Part shown: piece after piece, positions 36,532 through 46,335 of the stretch
How the letters are laid out: each line of letters opens with the position of its first letter
Numbering within the stretch: the stretch's first letter is position 1
Source: DATFDN01 sp963818885
GTDB taxonomy: Bacteria > Pseudomonadota > Alphaproteobacteria > Acetobacterales > Acetobacteraceae
Direction of reading: 5' to 3'
DNA length: 64,000 nucleotides
Assembly (NCBI GenBank): GCA_963818885.1
Contig: CAWFTP010000001.1
Coordinates: 434,001 to 498,000 of the forward strand
Translations under genes and position numbers: made by a program
The notes under the pieces: generated by a model
Databases searched by the model: none
The model's input: the letters and a program-made list of their open reading frames with translations, nothing else
Told to the model about the DNA's origin: nothing

Positions 36532-38656
36532 TCAGCGCGTCGGCGCGGCCTTCGCCTCGCGCAGCGGCGTGCCGCTCTCGGCGAGCTCGCGCAGCAGGCG
36601 GGAGGGCGCCCAGCGCTCCCCGTATTGCTGATGCCAGGCGGCGATCTGGTTGTACACCTCGCGCACGCCGATCTGGTCCGCCCAGTACATCAGCCCGCCG
36701 CGATAACGCGGGAAGCCAAAGCCGTGCAGCCACATCACGTCGATGTCGCTCGCCCGGTACGCCTTGCCCTCCTCCAGGATCTTGCAGGCCTCATTCACCG
36801 AGGAGAACAGCAGCCGGCGCAGGATCTCCTGGTCGGTGAACTCGCGTTGCGGCACGCCCATCTCGGCGGCCACGTCCTTGATGATGCGCGCGACCTCCGG
36901 ATCGGGATGCGGCGTGCGGTCGCCCTTCTCGTAGCGATACCACCCGGCGCCGGTCTTCTGGCCGTAGCGGCCGAGCTCGGCGACGCGATCGGCGATCGGC
37001 AGCTTGCGGAAGTTCGGGTTCTGCGCCGCGCGGCGCTTGCGCGAGGCGAGGCCGATGTCGAGGCCGGCGAGGTCGCCCACGGCGAACGGCCCCATCGGGT
37101 AGCCGAAATCGACCATCACCTTGTCGACCTGCTCGGGCAGGCAACCTTCCTCGAGCAGGATCACCATCTCGGTGTTGAATGGCGCGCGGGAGCGGTTGGC
37201 GACGAACCCGTCGGTGTTGCCCGCCATCGCCGAGAGCTTGCCGATCTTGCGCCCCATCGCCATCGTGCTGGCCAAGGTCTCCGGTGACGACTTCGCGCCG
37301 CGCACGACCTCCAGCAGCTTCATCACGTTAGCCGGGCTGAAGAAATGCGCCCCGGCCACGTCTTCCGGGCGCGACGTCTCCGCCGCCAACTGGTCGATGT
37401 CGAGCGCCGACGTGTTCGACAGCATCAGCGCGCCCGGTTTCATCGCCTTGTCGAGCGCGCGGAAGATCGGCTTCTTGACGTCCATCTCCTCGAACACCGC
37501 CTCGACGACGATGTCGGCATCGCCGATGTCGTCATAGCCGGCGACCGGCTGGATGCGCGCGAGCCGGCGCTCCATCTCCTCCTGCGCCAGGCTGCCGCGC
37601 TTCACCGAGGTCGCGTAGTTGGCGCGGATGCGCTCCATGCCACGATCGAGCGCCTCCTTGCTCGCGTCCATGATGCGCACCGGATAGCCGAAATCGGCGA
37701 AGCTCATGGCGATGCCGCCGCCCATCGTGCCGGCGCCGACCACGGCGGCGGTGGCGAACTCGCGCGGCTTCACGCCGTCGGGCATGTCGGGCAGCTTGGC
37801 GACCTCGCGCTCGGCGAAGAACGCATAGCGCAGCGCGCGCGCCTCGTCGGAATTCTCCAGTTCCGCGAACAATTCCTGCTCGCGCGCGATGCCCTGGTCG
37901 AACGGCAAGGAACAGGCGGCCTCGACGGCGAGGATGCAGTTGTACGGCGCCTTCTGGTTGCGCGCGCGCCGGGCGATCGACTTGCGCGTGGCATCGAATA
38001 TCCCCGGATCGGCTTTGGCTTCGGCCAGCCGATCCTCGCGGTCGCGCACGCGCGGGATCGGGCGCTTGTCGGCGATCTTGCGCGCGTAGGCGATGGCCTC
38101 GGCGCGCAGGTCGGCGTTCGGCGCGGCAGCACCTCGTCGATGATGCCGAGCGTCTTCGCCTCGGGCGCCGGCACGTGTCGGCCGGACGTGATCATCTCCA
38201 GCGCGGCCTTCGGCCCCACGAGGCGCGGCAGGCGCTGCGTGCCGCCCCCCCCGGCAGGATGCCGATCAGCACCTCCGGCAGCCCGACCTTCGCCGAAGGC
38301 ACCGCGATCCGGTAGTGGCAGGCCATCGCGATCTCGAGCCCGCCGCCCAGCGCGTAGCCATGGATCGCGGCGACCACCGGCTTGGTTGCCGCGTCGAGCA
38401 CGTCATAGACGCGCCGTCCCAACGGCAACCGCTTGCGTGCGGTGCCGAAGCCGCGAATGTCGGCCCCCGCGATGAAGCTGCGCCCAGCGCCGATCAGCAC
38501 CATCGCCCGCACCGCCGGATCCGCCTCGCCCTGCTTCAATGCCGCGATGATGCCTTCCGCGACCCCAGGGCCGAGCGCGTTGACCGGCGGGTAATCGACG
38601 GTGATCACACCGATATCGCCGTCACGCTCGAAGCGGACGGGTGTTGCGTCGGTCAT
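36532..38656 (-). CDS. FadB-like enoyl-CoA hydratase / 3-hydroxyacyl-CoA dehydrogenase, two frame breaks
   Basis: Restored, this is about 708 residues. The N-terminal hydratase domain has the oxyanion residues in SFIAGADIRGFG and KPVVAAIHGYALGGGLEIAM, then LPEVLIGILPGG. The dehydrogenase domain begins with the NAD loop VVGAGTMGGGIAMSFADFGY, then SNTSALDIDQLA and HFFSPANVMKLLEVV with the catalytic His. Two C-terminal domains follow. One G is missing from a run near 38245-38252 and one base near 38128; both corrections restore the frame. GGAGG lies 7 bases before 38656. It carries out two steps of fatty-acid beta-oxidation. No thiolase gene is adjacent. Confidence 0.9.
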
Positions 38657-38711
38657 TCGCATTCCTCCGAGGTTGCGGCGGAGGATACCCGTCACTTTAC
38701 CCGTCTGAAAG

Positions 38712-38808
38712 GGTTCACACGGAGAAGCACCGAGGATGCACGGAGAACCACGGAGAGTGTCAATTCTCCGCGGCCCCCGTGATTCCTCCGCGGCCCTCCA
38801 TGTGAACC
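38712..38808. repeat. Intergenic element with GGTTCACACGGAG / CTCCATGTGAACC ends
   Basis: The ends are inverted copies with one mismatch in 13 bases. Inside, the motif CACGGAGAA recurs. The element fills the gap between the fadB-like start and the end of the luciferase-like gene. Elements with this end sequence occur between genes in many bacteria. It carries no gene. Confidence 0.7.
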
Positions 38809-38823
38809 TCTTTGAGAGACCCC

Positions 38824-39864
38824 CTAGAGCACCGCCGCCGCCACCACCCGCATCACCTCGGCGGTCGCCCCTTTCAGCACCATCGTCCCGACATGCCGCT
38901 CCCGCCCGGCCTGCTTCCAGGCAGCGAGACGATCGCGGATACGCTCGGCGGGGCCGACCAGCGAGATCTCGTCCACCAGCTTGTCCGGCACCGCAGCCGC
39001 CGCCTCATCCTTTTTGCCGTCCAGGTACAGGTCCTGGATCGTCTTCGCCTCGCCCGCGTAGCCGAGCTTGATCGCGACGTCGTTGTAGAAGTTCTTCGCC
39101 CGCGCCCCCATCCCGCCGATATACAGCGCCAGCTCCGGCCGGATCGCGTCCCGGCACGCCGCCACGTCCGGCCCCATCTTGGCACGCACGAACGGCGCCA
39201 CATCGAACGCATCGAGGCTCGCCGGGCGGCCCGCCTTGCGCATCCCCTCCAGGATCGGCTCGGTCACGATCCCCGGCTGCTCCGGCGAGTAGAAGATCGG
39301 GAGCACGCCGTCGGCCACCTCGCCCGCCGTGCGCAGCCCGGCAGGCGTGATCGACGCGGTGTAGAACGGCAGGCTAGGGTTCCCATGCGCGATGCTGCGC
39401 AGCGGCTTCGCGAGACCGGTCGAGCCGGCGCCGCGATAGGGAATGTCGTAGTGCTCGCCATGGAACTCGAGCGGCGCCTTGCGCTCCAACACCTGGCGCA
39501 TGATCGCGATGTATTCCTTGGTGCGCAGCATCGGCTTGCCGTACGGCACGCCGTGCCAGCCCTCCACCACCTGCGGCCCGGACACCCCGACGCCGCACAG
39601 GAAGCGGTTGCCCGACAGGTGCTGCAACGTAATCGCGGTCATCGCCGCCATCGTCGGGGTGCGGGCGTGCATTTGCATGATGCCGGTGCCCGCCTTGATC
39701 TTCGTCGTGCGCGCGAGGATCCAGGCCACCGGCGTCACCGCATCGGTGCCGTAGGCTTCCCCCGTCCACACTTCGGAGAAGCCGAGACGCTCGGCCTCCA
39801 ACACGCGCTCCATGTCGAGGCGCGGCTGTGCCCCAGACAGGTCGATGGTGATGCCAAGCTGCAT
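38824..39864 (-). CDS. Luciferase-like monooxygenase family (LLM) oxidoreductase
   Basis: This 346-residue flavin- or F420-dependent oxidoreductase has a TIM barrel. Its start QLGITIDLSGAQPRLDMERV and EAERLGFSEVWTGEAYGTDA, then the cofactor phosphate loop region GNRFLCGVGVSGPQVVEGWHG, are typical of the LLM class. The C-terminal KLVDEISLVGPAERIRDRLA is also typical. Proteins of this type in proteobacteria are often predicted to be F420-dependent, but many use FMN. The substrate is unknown. It stands alone between a repeat and a divergent methyltransferase. Confidence 0.88.
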   Translation of the reverse strand: MQLGITIDLSGAQPRLDMERVLEAERLGFSEVWTGEAYGTDAVTPVAWILARTTKIKAGTGIMQMHARTPTMAAMTAITLQHLSGNRFLCGVGVSGPQVVEGWHGVPYGKPMLRTKEYIAIMRQVLERKAPLEFHGEHYDIPYRGAGSTGLAKPLRSIAHGNPSLPFYTASITPAGLRTAGEVADGVLPIFYSPEQPGIVTEPILEGMRKAGRPASLDAFDVAPFVRAKMGPDVAACRDAIRPELALYIGGMGARAKNFYNDVAIKLGYAGEAKTIQDLYLDGKKDEAAAAVPDKLVDEISLVGPAERIRDRLAAWKQAGRERHVGTMVLKGATAEVMRVVAAAVL

Positions 39865-39934
39865 GGTCGCTTCCCTCTCCCCGAGCGAGCGCCGACACTA
39901 TAGTCCCTCGGCCCGCGGCGGGAGAGGGTCGGTG

Positions 39935-40663
39935 ATGGCGCAGAACGTGTACGACCGGCCGGAGTTCTTCGCGGGTTACAGCCGGCTGCCGCGCTCTATC
40001 CAGGGGCTCGCGGGCGCGCCCGAGTGGCCGCGCCTGCGCGCGATGCTACCCGATCTGCCTGGAAAGCGCGTGGTCGACCTCGGTTGCGGCTTCGGCTGGT
40101 TCTGCCGCTGGGCGCGGGAGAACGGCGCTGCTGGCGTGCTCGGGCTCGACCTGTCGGAACGGATGCTGGAGCGTGCGCGGATGCTGACGAAGGACGGCGC
40201 GGTGACCTATGCACGCGCCGACCTCGACGCATTGTCGCTCCCGGAAGGTGCCTACGACCTCGCCTACAGCTCGCTCGCCTTCCACTATGTCGAGAATGCG
40301 GGCCGCCTGTACACCGCCATCCACCGGGCCCTCGTTCCGGGCGGCTGCCTGGTGTTCTCGACTGAGCATCCGATCTTCATGGCCCCGTCGAAGCCCGCAT
40401 GGCTGATCGCGCCGGATGGACGCAAGACGTGGCCGCTCGACGGGTATTTCGTCGAAGGCCGGCGCGAGACGGAGTGGTTCGCCCCGGGGGTCGTGAAGTA
40501 CCATCGGACCATCGGGACGACGCTCGGCCTGCTCCTCCACGCCGGCTTTCGCATCGAGCACGTGGAGGAGTTCTGTCCCGACGCGCGTCAGATCGCCGCC
40601 GACCCCGCTTTGCGGGACGAGATCGAACGCCCGACATTCCTCCTGGTGCGGGCGGGGCGGTGA
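39935..40663 (+). CDS. Class I SAM-dependent methyltransferase
   Basis: This 242-residue protein has the Rossmann-type SAM domain: motif I VVDLGCGFGWFCRWA, acidic loop GLDLSERMLERAR, motif DLDALSLPEGAYDLAYSSLA and the post-motif PGGCLVFSTEHPIFMA. The pattern resembles small-molecule methyltransferases of the UbiE/biotin type. The target cannot be read. ATG 39935 is preceded by GGGAGAGGG; GTG 39932 is an alternative. Confidence 0.9.
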   Translation: MAQNVYDRPEFFAGYSRLPRSIQGLAGAPEWPRLRAMLPDLPGKRVVDLGCGFGWFCRWARENGAAGVLGLDLSERMLERARMLTKDGAVTYARADLDALSLPEGAYDLAYSSLAFHYVENAGRLYTAIHRALVPGGCLVFSTEHPIFMAPSKPAWLIAPDGRKTWPLDGYFVEGRRETEWFAPGVVKYHRTIGTTLGLLLHAGFRIEHVEEFCPDARQIAADPALRDEIERPTFLLVRAGR

Positions 40664-40692
40664 AACTCGCCCACCGCGCCCGTGCTCCTATT

Positions 40693-41187
40693 TCAGGCTG
40701 GGCCGGCGAGGCTCGCGGCCTTGTCGATCGCCTGCATGGTGGCCGCGCGATCGTGCGCGCCCAGCGAGCGAAGCGCATCGGAGATCGCCTGCACGAGCGG
40801 GCTCTGGCTCGGCTGACCAGTCGTGCCCATGGGCACCGAGCGGTCGAGCGCGCGCGTCTGCGCCATCTCGAGCGACTGTTGCGCCTCCCCCGTCCTGCCC
40901 GCGGCCAGGGCCGTGCGGGCGGCTTGCAGGAACGCGGCGGGGCTGGAAGTGGGGCTGATCGGCGGGCTGGGCAGGTTCGGGGCGATCGTGCTCCTCGGCG
41001 CCGAGCCCGGGGTGTGACTCGCGGTATCCGAGCGGGGCAACGATTGGCCCGTGCCGATGACGTTGCCCGGACGCGCGCCGGTGGGCGTGTTCGGTGGACT
41101 CTGGGCCAGCGCCGTCCCGGCGAGGAGCAGCAGCGTCGCCGGAGCGACGGCCAATGAAGCCAGTCCGTTTCTCACAGCAGCCTCCAT
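40693..41187 (-). CDS. Secreted protein with a helical C-terminal domain, function unknown
   Basis: The 164-residue product has a signal peptide (ending in LAGTALAQ near residue 29). A Pro/Thr/Ser/Gly-rich linker of about 50 residues follows. The C-terminal half has alternating Ala-rich helices: FLQAARTALAAGRTGEAQQS, LEMAQTRALDRSVPMG and VQAISDALRSLGAHDRAATM, resembling TPR-like hairpins. I have seen similar unnamed proteins described as hypothetical in acid-adapted alphaproteobacteria. No function is known. Confidence 0.7.
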   Translation of the reverse strand: MEAAVRNGLASLAVAPATLLLLAGTALAQSPPNTPTGARPGNVIGTGQSLPRSDTASHTPGSAPRSTIAPNLPSPPISPTSSPAAFLQAARTALAAGRTGEAQQSLEMAQTRALDRSVPMGTTGQPSQSPLVQAISDALRSLGAHDRAATMQAIDKAASLAGPA

Positions 41188-41240
41188 GTTGATTGCACAG
41201 GTGGTATAAGCGTCGAGCCCCCCTCGGGGTTCCCCAGGGA

Positions 41241-42509
41241 TCAGCGCCGCTCGAAGTCGGTGCTCTCGCGCATCGGCATACCAGAAAGGCGACGGCGCAG
41301 GCAGTCAAGCCCGAGCTCGACGGCGCCCAGCCGGAGCCAGTCGCGTCCGCCGGCAATGCGCGCCCAGCGGATTTCGGTGTTTTCCGGATCGGCGAGGCCG
41401 ACCCAGATCTTGCCGCCGAAGTCGATCCCCTCGGCGGCGGCGTTGTCGAGCTCGATCAGCACCGCCATCGCGTGGGTCGCGCCCGTCTGCGCGCGCAGCG
41501 CATCCGCGATCGCGACCGCGCGCGCCTCGGTCATCTCCCCCTCGCACGGCGTCAAGCCGACCGCGGCCTCGACCTGCCCGAAGTCGCGGGCGACGATGCC
41601 GCGCTGGAAGACGTGCTCGGCGCCCGGCAGAGGAGCGAGGCGGGCGGCGATCTGCCCGCCGGTGAAGGTCTCGGCGAGCGAAAGGCTTCCCCGCCGCTCG
41701 GTCAGCCGCCGCAGTATCACGCCCTCCAGCGTCTGCTCGTCCTCGGCCAGGATGAAATTGCCGAGCCGGCGGCGGACCTCCGTCTGCACGGGGGCGAGGA
41801 TGCGCTCCACGTCGGCGGCATCCGCGCCGCGCACCGTCAGCTTGGTCTCGATCTGCGGGTAGTGCGCGCGAAAGCCGAGCTTCACGGTTCCCGCCGGGGC
41901 CAGCGCATCGACACCGGCCAGCATCTGATCAACATGCGATTCTCCGAGTCCGTACGTATGGAACCGCTTGAGCCGGATCACCCCCGGCGCGCCCCCGATC
42001 ACGAGCAGCCGCGGGATGATCTGCTCCTCCAGCATCCGGCGCAGCTCGCGCGGCACGCCCGGGGTGAAGAAGAAGCGCGCCTTGCCGATCGTCACCGCAA
42101 AGCCGCAGGCGGTGCCGATCGGGTTGTCGAGCAGCTCCGCCCCTTCGGGAAGCATCGCCTGCTTGCGGTTGTTGGGCGACATCACCCGGCCGCGTCGATG
42201 GAAGAAATCCTCCATGCGCGCGAGCCACGCCTCGTTCAGCACGAGGGGATTGCCCGAGACCTCGGCGGCGATCTCTTGCGACAGATCATCGACGGTCGGG
42301 CCGAGACCGCCGTTGACGATCACGGCATCGGCTCGCGACGATGACAGGCGGAACGCTTCCAGCAGATTGGCGCGGTCGTCACCGACCGTGGTCTCCCACG
42401 CGACCGAAAGCCCGACATCCTCGAGCTTTTGCGTCATGTAGCCGAAGTTCGTGTTGATAATCTTGCCGGTGAGCACCTCGTCGCCGGTGCAGATGATCTC
42501 GATGCGCAT
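41241..42509 (-). CDS. cinA: CinA-family protein (competence/damage-inducible type)
   Basis: This 422-residue protein has the two CinA parts. The N-terminal molybdopterin-binding-like domain (to about residue 170) includes IICTGDEVLTGKIINTNFGY, VNGGLGPTVDDLSQEIA and NPIGTACGFAV. The C-terminal nicotinamide-mononucleotide deamidase-like domain starts near residue 255 at LEGVILRRLTERRGSLSLAE. Its nucleophile motif, AESCTGG in active members, here reads AETFTGG, so the deamidase activity is doubtful. The true start is ATG 42509. The MetE-like gene ends two bases upstream on the same strand, so they are one operon. Confidence 0.88.
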   Translation of the reverse strand: MRIEIICTGDEVLTGKIINTNFGYMTQKLEDVGLSVAWETTVGDDRANLLEAFRLSSSRADAVIVNGGLGPTVDDLSQEIAAEVSGNPLVLNEAWLARMEDFFHRRGRVMSPNNRKQAMLPEGAELLDNPIGTACGFAVTIGKARFFFTPGVPRELRRMLEEQIIPRLLVIGGAPGVIRLKRFHTYGLGESHVDQMLAGVDALAPAGTVKLGFRAHYPQIETKLTVRGADAADVERILAPVQTEVRRRLGNFILAEDEQTLEGVILRRLTERRGSLSLAETFTGGQIAARLAPLPGAEHVFQRGIVARDFGQVEAAVGLTPCEGEMTEARAVAIADALRAQTGATHAMAVLIELDNAAAEGIDFGGKIWVGLADPENTEIRWARIAGGRDWLRLGAVELGLDCLRRRLSGMPMRESTDFERR

Positions 42510-42511
42510 GC

Positions 42512-43552
42512 TCACCCCGCGAGTTCTCGCCGCACGATCGCGGCGCCGTCCGCCAATGCCCGCAGCTTGCCGAAGGCGGTCGCGCGCGGCAGATACTTCA
42601 TGCCGCAATCGGGCGCCGGGATCAGCCGCTCGGGCGGCAGATGCGCCAGCGCCGCGCGGATGCGCGCGGCGACCTGCGCGGCCGTCTCGACCGCCGGATC
42701 GCCGAGGTCGAGGACGCCCAGCATCACCTGCTTGCCGGCAAGCTCGGCGAGCACGCCGAGGTCGAGCCGCGGCTGCGCCGCCTCGATCGAGATCTGGGTG
42801 GCGGCGCAATCGGCGAGCGCGCCCAGGAAGGTGTAGCCGGCAGGCTTCTCGTGCACCACGGCGGCGTAGCCGAAGCAGAGATGCACGATTGTCGGACCGT
42901 CGATGCCATCGAGGGCCCGGTCGATCGCGGCCACCGCGTAGCGCGCCGCCTCTGCGGGCGCGGTGCGCACCCAGGGCTCGTCGAGCTGGACCACGTCGAC
43001 ACCAGCGGCCTTGAGCCCCCGCGCCTCCTCGTTCACCGCCGCCGCATAGTCCATCGCCAGCGCCTCGGGGTCGCGGTAGAACTCATCCTGCACCTGCCGC
43101 GACAGGGTGAACGGGCCGGGCAGCGTGATCTTGGTCGCGCGATCCGTGTTGGTGACGAGGAACTCGGCGTCACGCAGCTCAACCGGCCCCTTGCGGCGGA
43201 TGCGCCCGACGACGCGTGGCACCTTCGTCGCGCGGCCCTGCTGGGAGGTGATCGTGCCCGGGCGCTCGGCATCGATCCCGTCGAGGGCGAGTGCGAAGCG
43301 ATTGGAATAGCTCTCCCGCCGCGCCTCGCCGTCGGAGAGTATGTCGATGCCGGCCCGCTCCATATCGCGGATGGCGAGCACGGTCGCGTCGTCCTGCGCC
43401 TGCTCGCGCAGCCCCTCCGGGATGCGCCAGATGTCGGTGGCGTGGGCGCGCGGCACGCCATGTTTGTGCAGCGTGGCCCGATCGACCAGCCACTCCGGCT
43501 GCGGATAGCTGCCCACCACGGTCGTCGGCAGAAGATGGGTCGGGTACGACAT
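42512..43552 (-). CDS. Cobalamin-independent methionine-synthase-type (MetE C-terminal) protein
   Basis: This 346-residue protein is a single UROD/MetE-like barrel, equal to the catalytic half of MetE. The start LPTTVVGSYPQPEWLVDRAT, DILSDGEARRESYSNRF, VQLDEPWVRTAPAEAAR, and the metal residues in TIVHLCFGYA (His, Cys) and PAPDCGMKYLPR (Cys) are present. Stand-alone proteins of this kind include methyltransferases of catabolic pathways as well as methionine synthases. It is upstream of cinA in an operon and divergent from the VOC gene. The methyl donor and acceptor are unknown. Confidence 0.87.
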   Translation of the reverse strand: MSYPTHLLPTTVVGSYPQPEWLVDRATLHKHGVPRAHATDIWRIPEGLREQAQDDATVLAIRDMERAGIDILSDGEARRESYSNRFALALDGIDAERPGTITSQQGRATKVPRVVGRIRRKGPVELRDAEFLVTNTDRATKITLPGPFTLSRQVQDEFYRDPEALAMDYAAAVNEEARGLKAAGVDVVQLDEPWVRTAPAEAARYAVAAIDRALDGIDGPTIVHLCFGYAAVVHEKPAGYTFLGALADCAATQISIEAAQPRLDLGVLAELAGKQVMLGVLDLGDPAVETAAQVAARIRAALAHLPPERLIPAPDCGMKYLPRATAFGKLRALADGAAIVRRELAG

Positions 43553-43622
43553 GAGACCAGCTTGCGGCGGGCTCCGGGCGCGCGCAAGCTTGGCCCGTCC
43601 ACGGTTCCCCAGGAGCACAGCG

Positions 43623-44177
43623 ATGCCAGCAAAGCCGCTCTCCCGCTTGCCGGAACGCCTGCACCACCACGCCTATGTCGTGCGCGATCACGAAGCCAAC
43701 CGCGCCTTCTTCGAGGACGTGCTGGGCATTCCGCTGGTGGCGACCTGGTGCGAGAGCGTCCGCCACCCCGCGTTCGGCGGGCGGGAGGTCGCGATGTGCC
43801 ACACCTTCTTCGGCCTGGGCGACGGCGGCGCGCTCGCCTTCTTCGCCTTCGCCGATCCTGACGTGTATCCGCTGATCCAGCCGGAGAAGCCGGCGCAGGT
43901 GCCGAATTTCGACCACATCGCCTTCAAGGTGAGCGATGCGACGTATGACGAGCTGATCGCGCGGGTGAAGGCGGCGAACGTCGCGGTGCGCGAGACCGAC
44001 CACGGCTACTGCCGCTCGATGTACGTGACCGCGCCGGAAGGGCTGATCGTCGAGTTCACCGTCGATCCGCCGAACGCTGCGGAGATCGACGCGGCGCGCC
44101 GCCAGGACGCGCACTCCGAGCTGCGCCGCTGGATCGGCGGAGACCACCACGTGAACAACGACCTGCGCGCGCACTGA
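43623..44177 (+). CDS. VOC-family (extradiol-dioxygenase-like) protein
   Basis: This 185-residue protein has one large VOC domain: RLHHHAYVVRDHEANRAFFE with the first His, NFDHIAFKVSDATYDELI with the second, and MYVTAPEGLIVEFTVDPP with the Glu. The length and the C-terminal extension fit extradiol-type or glyoxalase-like members. AGGAG lies 8 bases before the start. It begins a same-direction group with two luciferase-like monooxygenases, so it is probably part of one catabolic pathway. Confidence 0.87.
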   Translation: MPAKPLSRLPERLHHHAYVVRDHEANRAFFEDVLGIPLVATWCESVRHPAFGGREVAMCHTFFGLGDGGALAFFAFADPDVYPLIQPEKPAQVPNFDHIAFKVSDATYDELIARVKAANVAVRETDHGYCRSMYVTAPEGLIVEFTVDPPNAAEIDAARRQDAHSELRRWIGGDHHVNNDLRAH

Positions 44178-44195
44178 CGTTCGGGGGAGGGAGCG

Positions 44196-45245
44196 ATGGA
44201 ATTCGGCATGTTCCACGAATTCCCGCGCCTCTCCGGCCAGTCGGAGGCCGCCGCCTTCGCCGATGCGATGGCGCAGGTGCAGGCGGCGGAAGAATGGGGT
44301 CTTGATGCGATGTGGCTCGCGGAGCTGCACGTCGCCCCCGACCGCTCGGTGCTCGCTGCCCCCATGACGGTGGCGAGCGCCATCGCCGCGAGCACCAAGC
44401 GGATGAAGATCGGCATCGCCGTGCAGGTGCTGCCGCTGTGCCATCCGCTGCGTATCGCCGAAGAGGCGGCGACGGTCGACCATTTGAGCCACGGACGGCT
44501 GATCTTCGGTGTCGGCCGCAGCGGGTTTCCCCGTACTTACGAGGCGTACGGGATTTCCTACGCGGAAAGCCGCGAGCGGTTTGCCGAGGTGCTGGAGATC
44601 GTCAGCCGCGCCTGGACGCAGGAGCGGTTCAGCTTCGAGGGGCGGTTCTATCGCTACAAGGATGTGTGCCTGGTGCCCAAGCCGGTGCAGACGCCCTATC
44701 CCGAGATCCGCATCGCGGCGACGAGCGCGGACACCTACGCGGCGATCGGGGCAATGGGCTACCCGATCTTCTGCGCCGTGCGTCTCGGCACCCTGAGTGA
44801 ACTCGCCCCCAATCTGCGCGCCTATCGGGAGGCGAGCGAGGCGGCCGGTCACGGGCGCGGCCAGGTGTTCCTGCGCGTGCCGCTCTACCTCGCGGAGAGT
44901 GCGGCACGGGCGCGCGAGGAGCCGGAGGCCAGCATCATGCACTTCTACCGGATGCTTGGCGCGCAGCTCGCCGACTCCGCGACGCGCGAAGGCGCACGCG
45001 CGATCGAGCAGCGGGCCGAACGCGGCGAGCGCCTGCAGACGATCGATTACGACGAGGTGCTGCGCGAGAAGATCATCGTCGGGACGCCCGACGCGGTCAC
45101 GCAGCGGCTGCGCGACCTGCGCGAGGAGCTGGGCCTCGACGGCGTCCTCGCCGAGCTCAACTGCGGCAGCCGCATCCCGCAGGCCCAGGTGCTGCGCTCG
45201 CTCGAATTGCTATGCCGCGAGGTCATGCCGCGATTCAGGGCGTAA
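44196..45245 (+). CDS. Luciferase-like monooxygenase family (LLM) oxidoreductase
   Basis: This 349-residue TIM-barrel protein starts EFGMFHEFPRLSGQSEAAAF, followed by EEWGLDAMWLAELHVAPDRS, which is close to bacterial-luciferase-type enzymes that use reduced FMN. The segment IFGVGRSGFPRTYEAYGI binds the flavin phosphate. A later block, IIVGTPDAVTQRLRDLREEL, is typical of the C-terminus. GGGAGGGAG precedes the ATG. It is 18 bases after the VOC gene and 25 before another LLM gene; the three probably form an operon. Confidence 0.9.
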   Translation: MEFGMFHEFPRLSGQSEAAAFADAMAQVQAAEEWGLDAMWLAELHVAPDRSVLAAPMTVASAIAASTKRMKIGIAVQVLPLCHPLRIAEEAATVDHLSHGRLIFGVGRSGFPRTYEAYGISYAESRERFAEVLEIVSRAWTQERFSFEGRFYRYKDVCLVPKPVQTPYPEIRIAATSADTYAAIGAMGYPIFCAVRLGTLSELAPNLRAYREASEAAGHGRGQVFLRVPLYLAESAARAREEPEASIMHFYRMLGAQLADSATREGARAIEQRAERGERLQTIDYDEVLREKIIVGTPDAVTQRLRDLREELGLDGVLAELNCGSRIPQAQVLRSLELLCREVMPRFRA

Positions 45246-45270
45246 CAGCGCGCGGACCGGAGGACCGGCC

Positions 45271-46335
45271 ATGAGATTCAGCATCTGCCTGATGGCGAAC
45301 ATCGACGAGGTCGGGTTCTTCAACCACGTCGAAGCGCTCGGCTACGACGCGGTGTGGGTCACCGACAGCCAGATGCTCTACTCGGACTGCTATGCCGTGC
45401 TGGCGCTGGCGGCACAACAGACGCGCCGGCTTCGCCTCGGCCCGGGCACCGCGATCTGCGGCACCCGCATCCCGCCGGTGCACGTCGCGGCGATGGCAAC
45501 GCTGAACCGCATGGCGCCAGGACGCGTGTTCCTCGGCATCGGTACCGGCAACACCGCGATGCGCACGATGGGCCAGCGGCCGATGCGGATCGCGGAGTAT
45601 GCCGAGTATCTGCGTGTCCTGGCGGCGCTCCTGCGCGGCGAAACGGTCGATTACACGTTCGCGGGGCGCATCCGGCCGATCAAAATGCTGATGCACGAGC
45701 ATCAGTACATGAACCTGGAGCCGAGAATCCCGCTCTACGTCTCCGGGTTCGGGCCGCGCGCCATGGCGCTCGCCGGCGAGTATGGCGACGGGCTGGTGTT
45801 CGCCATCCCGCCGCGCGGCGTGCCGGTCGCCGAGGCGATGGCGCATGCCCGCCAGGGCGCCTCGCGGGTTGGCCGAGACCTCGCCCGCTTTCGGAACTGC
45901 GCGCTCACCAATATCGTGTTGCTGGAGCGCGGCGAGGCGGCCGATTCCGATCGCGTCAAGGCGCTGATCGGCCCCAATGTCATGGCCAGCGTCTATTATT
46001 TCTACGACGAGGTGCAGGAGCGCGGTATCGAGCCGCCGCCGTTCCTGCGCCGGATCTGGAAGCGGTATTGCACCCTGGTCGAGCAAACCCCTCCCGAGCA
46101 TCGGCACTTCCGCACCCACGAGTTCCACTACACAAGGCTGCATCCAGGCGAGGCCGAGCTGATCGACGCCGACCTGATCCGCGACACATGCCTTGTCGGC
46201 GAGGCCGACGAGCTGGTCGAACGCATCGCCGATCTGGAGAAGGATGGCCTGCAAGAGCTGATGTTCGCGACCGGCATCCCCGGCAAGTGGCGCCAGGCCG
46301 AGGATTTCGCCCGCCACGTGATGACCCGGCTTTAG
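45271..46335 (+). CDS. Luciferase-like monooxygenase family (LLM) oxidoreductase
   Basis: This 354-residue protein has the start RFSICLMANIDEVGFFNHVE, EALGYDAVWVTDSQMLYSDC and the phosphate loop region RVFLGIGTGNTAMRTMG. The C-terminal ELVERIADLEKDGLQELMFA closes the barrel. It differs from the preceding LLM protein throughout, so it is a separate subgroup rather than a recent duplicate. CCGGAGGA precedes the ATG at 45271. Together with the VOC and first LLM gene it suggests stepwise oxidation of one compound. Confidence 0.9.
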   Translation: MRFSICLMANIDEVGFFNHVEALGYDAVWVTDSQMLYSDCYAVLALAAQQTRRLRLGPGTAICGTRIPPVHVAAMATLNRMAPGRVFLGIGTGNTAMRTMGQRPMRIAEYAEYLRVLAALLRGETVDYTFAGRIRPIKMLMHEHQYMNLEPRIPLYVSGFGPRAMALAGEYGDGLVFAIPPRGVPVAEAMAHARQGASRVGRDLARFRNCALTNIVLLERGEAADSDRVKALIGPNVMASVYYFYDEVQERGIEPPPFLRRIWKRYCTLVEQTPPEHRHFRTHEFHYTRLHPGEAELIDADLIRDTCLVGEADELVERIADLEKDGLQELMFATGIPGKWRQAEDFARHVMTRL

